A stretch of DNA of 64,000 nt from Collybia mongolica (taxonomy: Eukaryota > Basidiomycota > Agaricomycetes > Agaricales > Clitocybaceae). The DNA lies in NCBI GenBank assembly GCA_013420905.1, contig JAAXNY010000004.1:4774001-4838000 (forward strand), given 5' to 3'. Below, piece after piece: positions 57,852 through 64,000 of this stretch. Made by a program: the position numbers and the translations under genes. The notes under the pieces were generated by a model that saw nothing but the letters and a program-made list of their open reading frames with translations, ran no database searches and had not been told where the DNA came from. Each line of letters opens with the position of its first letter. The first letter of the stretch is position 1.

Positions 57852-58611
57852 TTAATCGAGTTCACCCACCCGACTGAGGGATACAATCATAATACATTCC
57901 CGGTTGACACCATGTGGGGTGTACACATAGGCCCCGGATTGTGAGATAACATCAGTGGCATTGATAACACGTAAGGCATCCTTTAATTTGTTGTAATAAA
58001 CCTTGACTCCCAGCTGCGCAAAGATGGAACACGAGCTAAATGCGTCATGCGTTAGAGACAAGTCACAATACTCGTGTATAATGAGGTATGGCTCGGTGAT
58101 GAGAATAGTTGTGCCCCCGGTGGTTTTTTTGGAACGGGAATGAAGGAACGAATATCTTCTGGACCCTTCCATTCAGTATGGCGCACGATTTGATGGGAGA
58201 TCGAAATCGGACATAGCCGTTGTTTGTGTTGGGGATAGCACCAGGGATTTGAATTTGTTCAATAAATTGAACATGATTGTGGAGGACCCGGGAATGAACA
58301 TCGGCACTGTCCCATGAAGCGTAGGCAGTTTCTGAGCCTCTATTGGTGTTCATGTAATGCAAGAAGGTAAGGTATTCCTTCTGTTCTAGTTGACCTTTAT
58401 GGCCCATAGCCACTCCTTCGCCCATAAACCAAAACTCTGTCACTAGCACGTGAAATTTGTTCAATGCTGTAGTACAAGGGGATCCAATACCTTGTAATGA
58501 CGATGGATACAAAACCGTAAAAGGGTGGATAGGGAGGTTGAATGAGGTATGTAAATGAGCAGGTTCAATGCTTGTCCGGGGCCACTCAAGCGTTCCACTG
58601 GGTTCCATCAT
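57852..58611 (-). pseudogene. Unknown gene broken by a frameshift
   Basis: Two overlapping minus-strand frames (58611-58063, 182 aa, and 58172-57852, 106 aa) look like one protein with a frame change near 58150-58175. The first reads smoothly up to KSCAILNGRV, and the second picks up with RRYSFLHSRSKKTTGG and continues as a well-composed hydrophobic/charged sequence to its stop. No known domain was recognised. A short intron or a sequencing error could also explain the shift. Confidence 0.45.
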
Positions 58612-58984
58612 CGGCCCTTGGCGACGGCGCTCACAGTGGTAACCAATTGCATTCTAACTTTCACGTTGGACGCTGATACTCTGATCATGACAAGGAGTAA
58701 GACAAAGGGCTAGGATCCGGAAGAAAGCGTTTAGTACCCCCTGATCACCTCTAGATCTAGATTCCCCTTCAGTCTATACCATTTTGTCCGAACCTTGACG
58801 CAGATTCCCGAGTAGGGAACGGGTGAAGACAGACCGCCCCATAATACAAAGCTTGTGGCAAAGGCCGCACGATTCACGTGTACTCTTTGAAAATGGCTCA
58901 GAGGTGGCATTGCTATTGTTGCGACTTCTGCAACCTTTATATCTGCGCCATAACTTTCAATCCAAATCACCGACTCTCCTTTCC

Positions 58985-59897
58985 ATGCCGCGTACCCCAC
59001 CCACTCGTAGTCGTCCATCGATCTCTGTAGACTCACATGCTGGTTTCCCTTCTCTACGACGTAGCGAAAGAATCCGCTGCCGTTACCGCAGGAATAATGC
59101 AAGCTTTGACGTTAGTATGATCCTCAGAGAACCACCCGGGCATTCCATCGCGTCCAACAAGCCTCCCACACCTCATCTATATTTGACGAACATCACCGCC
59201 GCTGGTTCCACCACAGTGAGGAAAAGATCCCACATTGCCTTGTCTACATTCTACTGACAATTCACCACACAAGGTTATTGAGCAAATATCTGTGATCACT
59301 GGGGACACTCGTACATCAGTAGGTCACTTGGCTAAGGTGAGTTCATTTCTTCAGTTTGTCATACGTTCATGATCTGTAGTTTGATAGTTAAGGCGAGTGC
59401 TGGAAGAGGTTACAACATGTACTATCTGTTACATGTCGATGCGCAAACCTTTTGTGTGAGTCTGTTACCTGTCGTGTTGGTTGGTGTCATTGAGGATATG
59501 GTGCAGCCTTTCATGTGGTCATACTTTCTGTGGACCTTGTCTTCGTGAATACTTCCGCTATCATGTTTCGAAGGAACTCGGGCACCTGTCGCACATTTAT
59601 CTCGCCCCCCAAGAACCCCCGACAAACTACAGTGAACTTCGCGAAATCATAACGTTTCTTCGAGAACGACGTATGATGATTTATGCTAGATTGATCTTCA
59701 TTTACCGATGTCCTTGTTGCCGAACATCTATTAACCTCCCGCCAGTTCAGCATCCTTCATTAAATGCCCTTATTGCGGCGATGAAGCTGATTTATATAGA
59801 CGCGAGTTTGCCCGCGGCAATGTGCGACGAGAGTAGCATTACGCCTAGCTATTTCACTGGCCTTTTTGTGGCAACGCTACCCAACTTGCCACCCTAA
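58985..59897 (+). CDS. RING-finger protein, local family (copy 4)
   Basis: The closed four-exon model (58985-59215, 59274-59336, 59388-59455, 59507-59897) gives 250 aa. The basic N-terminus starts MPRTPPTRSRP and carries the family's RRSER motif. The 68-nt exon encodes CTICYMSMRKPF, followed by LSCGHTFCGPCLR, a spacer and RCPCCR, a complete C3HC4 set. The tail SINLPPVQHPSLNALI and FTGLFVATLP matches copies 1 and 2. The E3 ligase role is inferred from the fold. Confidence 0.87.
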
Positions 59898-61846
59898 TAT
59901 AACACCACCTTACTTATAAGCACATAGAACTGTACATGTATCTAAATGGCGAGATAGAATCATTCTTCTAATCCCATTTCTAAAGCAACTTTGGCACTTC
60001 TTCCCTAGTGGACGAAATTAAGCCGCTTTTCCTCTCGATGGCCATTCCCTCTCCCCTATAGTAGGGACCTCGCTAGACAAACCCGTGTTCATCGTGTCCC
60101 AACAACTCAGGCCACTCCTGAGTTCGACTTGACAGTATCCGGACTTCTTAACCAGCCTTCCAACCCCACGTGTAGTGTATCAGTATTGTATTACTTTGTA
60201 TTACCAGTTCTCAGAAGCTGCGAGATTACAGTCAACCCGCCTTCATTTGCTTTACTCGAGTCTGGTGGAATCCTCCACGACACAAATTTGCTCATCAATG
60301 GTTCAGATGAAGTACTTTGACTTGCCAAAAACTTATTGCGCTACTAGCTACACGTGCTAAGGAAAATACAACAACAGGAATATATATATACATCGTCGAT
60401 TCTACCATAATCATCGGAGGGACTCATATAGGTATTCACATTTGACATTAATGTTCTAAGAGTCATTAAATTCCGGTTCCGCCTCTATGAGTGTGCGGCC
60501 ACCTATTGCTAGTATCCCTTGCTTGCTTTCTTTATGAAGTCGGTGAGTACGTCGCTCGCAGGATTTACGTTTCTAGTAATACTACTCAGCTTCGAGAAGA
60601 AAGGAGAGGGAAACAAAGAAAAGCCTCACCGCACACCGACGCTGGGCATGAGTCTCCGACTTTTTCGCCCAAGGTGTAATTTCATTTATTTCGTTAGATT
60701 CTGCCTTTGCGAAATAAGACTTTTTCTTGTGCGAATAGGATCCAAGCGCATTACCCTATGTAGTCCGTTGGGAAGGAAGTATGTCACAACAGGATCCTGG
60801 CTCTTTACCTGGTTGATGTTCTTGTTGACGTTCTTGTATAATACAACCCAAAACTGTGTTCGCCTTGATTTACGGAACCTGCAGATGAACTAATATTGCT
60901 AGAGTTTAAAAACTGTTCGATTCTTACACACAATATCAACGTACGTTTCTTTTCATGGCTGTGAGATTTAACTTAACAGTGTGGTTCTGCGATTAACGCC
61001 GTTCCTTCACTACTTATAGTCAGAGGGACATCGTCCCAGCCCAATGAAAAAGCGCCATGGAGTCTTTGATTTCGATTGTTCAACTCAGTCCTTTATGAGG
61101 CCTTGTTGTTTCGATCATGGGACCCACTCCCGCTCAGGTCTGTTTGCTTTCTAAGAGGTGACAATGAGTGTTTCGTCCAATCCGTTATACGGATGTAACT
61201 GAAGTGAGAATAAGCGATTACAAACATTGGAGATAGCCGGCAACCAATTTCAAAATGAGGATCATACTACGATTGGAACAGGCTAGTATACCTTTGGGCA
61301 AACGTACATGTCACGATGCCCTGAATGGCACGTGGAAAGATTTCGGCAACTGCAAAGCCTGTCTGTCCGGTGACCTGAGCGGACTCTTTTGGGCTCCTTG
61401 CATCATCGTCACTGGTGAAGCTTAGGTGGTAAATGTTCTTTGCCAAAGGCCAGAAGTTGGTTCAAGCTTGGTCCTGGTGTGCTGTCATATTATCTAACCT
61501 CCTTTGTAAGTTACTCCGGATCCTTTTAGGTTTGACCATAATTGCGCGCAGAAGTGAGCAGGTTCGACAAACCTGTTAAAGCAACTCTTTGCCTTTGTCC
61601 TATCGTCTTGATGTACAGGGCCCGTCGTTGCCACATAAGTAAGACTCGTTGATTTGAGTGGGACGCCCAACGGATTTGATGGTCTTTTTCGATCAATGCT
61701 CGTATTTGGGTGGGACTAGGCCCATCTGAGAAACTCACTTGCTTCAGCGCTAAGGTTAGATCTACGCGTCCAGAGCAGCTATAAGAATGGAGAACAGTGG
61801 AGTCTATAATATTTTACATGTATGTGCATGATATTTAGGGACGGTT
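59898..61846. other. Long stretch without a supportable gene
   Basis: The 124-aa frame at 60519-60893 has no domain. No repeat or RNA gene was found. Confidence 0.4.
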
Positions 61847-62706
61847 CTAGCTATATCTCGTTTGTGAACGAGAAGTAACAAAAAGACCATCAAAGAAGAA
61901 TTGGGAGCCCTCTTCAGAATGATTGTTCCCCTCTGTCAATGTACCTGCAAGATTCGCCAACAAAGGGAATTCAACTGGAGGAGTGGTTACACATGTTCGG
62001 CAGGTGGGGCAAGGATAACTGAATATGGACATGGCACACAACAGGAAGCGTTGCTCTCGTAGGGAAGAAAGAATCTGCTCCAGCCCCTCGGCGTTCAACG
62101 GAGCTTCCTGAGGCAAGGAGAGGGGAGATAACAATTCCAGGCATCTCTGCAGACGATACCTAAAAGTTGTGCGAAGACAGGCACCACAGAAAGTGTGGCC
62201 GCATTCGAGGCTACATCCAATGTTCAGTATTGTGGGGGTATATGTATGGTATGCATGCTTACATGAATGGCCTACGCATTGTCGTGTAACAGATCACACA
62301 GGTAGTAATGTCGGCAAAAGTTTGTTTGAGCTGTGTGGTAATAGATGTTATTATAATGATTCTATGATTATTAGATGAATACATACCGTGGCTATAGCGA
62401 TATCGCCTCCTGCAGTAGGTTTTATATCGACAACCTGTCCGTGGTGTCAGCGGGACCCATGTAGAGCGCTAGTCTCCTACTAACCACAGTAGTGTTGTTC
62501 CCTGCGTCAACACTCTCTCCAGCCCCAGCCGGTGAAGAGACCTCATATGATATTGGTATGTCTTCTTCTGTCGAATAGGCATTGTCATCTGTATCGGTTT
62601 GCATCCTTTGGCTACGACGTAGGGGTTGCGTAGTGGATAAGCGAGAGGAATTTGTCGATGTATTTACTAATCGCAAGGACGAGCGGTTGCAGGAGACACA
62701 CGGCAC
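61847..62706 (-). CDS. RING-finger protein, local family (copy 5)
   Basis: The closed four-exon model (62706-62485, 62434-62387, 62330-62263, 62210-61847) gives 233 aa. The N-terminus is Ser/Thr-rich with a PLRRSQRM motif like the SLRRSER of copy 4. The 68-nt exon gives CVICYTTMRRPF, then LECGHTFCGACLR, the spacer and PCPTCR, so all C3HC4 ligands are present. The tail TPPVEFPLLANL...FDGLFVTS follows the family pattern. Confidence 0.87.
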
Positions 62707-63976
62707 TGGAGAAGAGAGAGTTGGACAGTGGGCGAATTGGATGGGATCGGTTATAGGGTTCCATCGCCAAAGGGTTCATACAAAGGATTTATGTTCATGT
62801 CAGTACAAAGCAAATCGGAGAGCGGACGTTACGATCATTAGTGAGGCCTAGTGAGGTGCGATGTGACTAGTGACTCGCACAAGGCCGCCCTGGGGAATGT
62901 GAATACTCAAAGGGTCAGGGTTGACTCAGAGATTCCGAACCATGAAGATGTCCCTTTATGGATTACGCTTACGGACAATTGTGCCCATATTCAAACACGT
63001 GTTTGTACAATTACATATAGTATAGTATGGCTTAATCAAGTTCATACCGTTCTCCTTTTTTCTTCTTTGTTGTTTCGGGAACCAAAGAGCCAGGATCCCA
63101 CATTTTCACCCAACTTGTACATGTGCTGGTAATATATTGTGTCCTTCAGTACGTGGATTGTGTGGCATTCTAGATCTTGGACAACATTCAGGCCTTTTTA
63201 CACCATGTCAAAATTAGGCGTCCCTGACACCTACTGCACGAGCGACCACGCCTCTGCAGACCTGAATCCTTTGTTTGACCTCCTTCTTTCACTTGGGCCT
63301 GCCAAGATGGTTTAACAGCGGTGGCAAATCCTGCGGGTGTAGCTCTCATAGTTCAGGTGGTGTTGGTTTGCTCACGGCTACTAACGATCGATGTCTTATA
63401 AGCACCCATTGGTTCTTTCATGATCATTTTCTGAAATATCGTTTAGGCTGACTTCAGTGGTATTCGACACACTGCACGCCCGTGCCCATCAAATGGACGA
63501 CTTCGCTTGCCCCTCTGCTTTGGAAACTAATCTTGGGGATCTACTGCCTTTTGTTACCACGCCATAACCGTAAACCCTAGATCCGTGCTGCCCTTGACGC
63601 TGGTATACGGCACGACTCGGATACAACACCAAAGGCGTGATTCCCGAGTACAGTGATCTTCAAAGTCTTGCTTTTGCATCTGGAGACTGGCGCCCCTGGT
63701 AGAGAAATCGAATGATTTTCGGATAGCGGGACTACTAGGCTTCGCAGGGCCACTAATCAAGGTCCGCACCAGAGATGGTCTGCTGCGCGTGGCCAGCTCC
63801 TTTGTATTGCTTTGTTCGTTCTCTGGAGCGTTGACGAAAAGGTCACGAATACACCATGCATTGCACTCTTTGTCCAGAATACGTTGCCATTTCTAGTTTG
63901 AACTATATAATACTCCGGGCGGTTGGGAACAACTTGGAAATTACATCTTAATTGACCCCATCTTCCTACTTTCAAC
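62707..63976. other. Intergenic
   Basis: No gene supported. An ATG at about 63206 opens a short frame ending at a possible donor, without a recognisable product. Confidence 0.4.
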
Positions 63977-64000
63977 ATGTCGCATTCTGAGGCCAATGGC
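63977..64000 (+). CDS. Probable gene start, cut by the window end
   Basis: An ATG preceded by a pyrimidine-rich leader (CATCTTCCTACTTTCAAC) and a TATATAA at about 63905 has the look of a fungal core promoter. Only eight codons (MSHSEANG) are visible, so the product is unknown. Confidence 0.35.

Noticed and set aside
58731..59102. 123-aa minus-strand frame
   Set aside because: It overlaps the 5' end of the RING gene at 58985, whose plus-strand model closes and whose N-terminal motif is shared with paralogs.
1..64000. CRISPR arrays, bacterial operons, rRNA
   Set aside because: None seen. Intron-rich genes and fungal families rule out a prokaryotic reading, and no regularly spaced identical repeats with unique spacers occur.

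Overview
The window comes from the nuclear genome of a basidiomycete mushroom-type fungus (Agaricomycetes). Genes lie on both strands and carry many short introns of about 50-70 bases with GT...AG ends. The protein families are typical of that class: expanded BTB/POZ and RING proteins, CFEM-domain GPI-anchored proteins, DUF6534 and DUF6533 membrane proteins, sedolisin peptidases, a RhoGAP and fungal copia, hAT and MITE elements. No genus can be named from this sequence. Exon models were built by hand. Where I call a model closed, its exon lengths sum to a multiple of three and the frame is kept through every junction.

Layout. 1-4.1 kb: a Ty1/copia retrotransposon on the minus strand, cut by the window edge inside reverse transcriptase, next to a 5'-truncated BTB gene. 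4.1-17.4 kb: a BTB array with one type-A pseudogene, one intact type-A gene (6001) and three type-B genes (7468, 9436, 16418), interrupted by a DUF6534 membrane-protein gene (13042) and a foldback MITE. 17.8-18.7 kb: a complete non-autonomous DNA transposon with 13-bp inverted ends and an 8-bp target duplication. 19.4-26 kb: four secreted or cell-surface genes on the plus strand, the last two CFEM proteins. 27-29.4 kb: two tandem small heat-shock genes (minus) with perfect heat-shock elements upstream. 30-32.4 kb: a 12-exon sedolisin peptidase (minus). 34.4-36.9 kb: a 2.5-kb inverted-repeat element with internal exon-like tandem repeats. 37.6-38.6 kb: an AT-rich DUF6533 remnant. 39.4-43.9 kb: a RhoGAP gene (minus) with a truncated hAT element in one intron. 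45.1-45.8 kb: a third CFEM gene. 49.9-62.7 kb: a RING-finger family of four intact genes and one deleted copy, mixed with an HMG-box gene, a second coiled-coil RING-like gene, an unknown 275-aa gene and a frameshifted unknown gene. The last bases hold a probable gene start.

The most striking structure is in the RhoGAP gene. The hAT exons encoding a BED zinc finger sit in the same orientation inside the intron. They splice in frame into the downstream RhoGAP exons, so the locus can be read either as a 958-aa RhoGAP protein or as an 815-aa BED-finger/RhoGAP chimera. Both models close exactly. Large parts of 10.9-13.0, 32.4-34.4, 45.9-49.8 and 59.9-61.8 kb hold nothing I can name.
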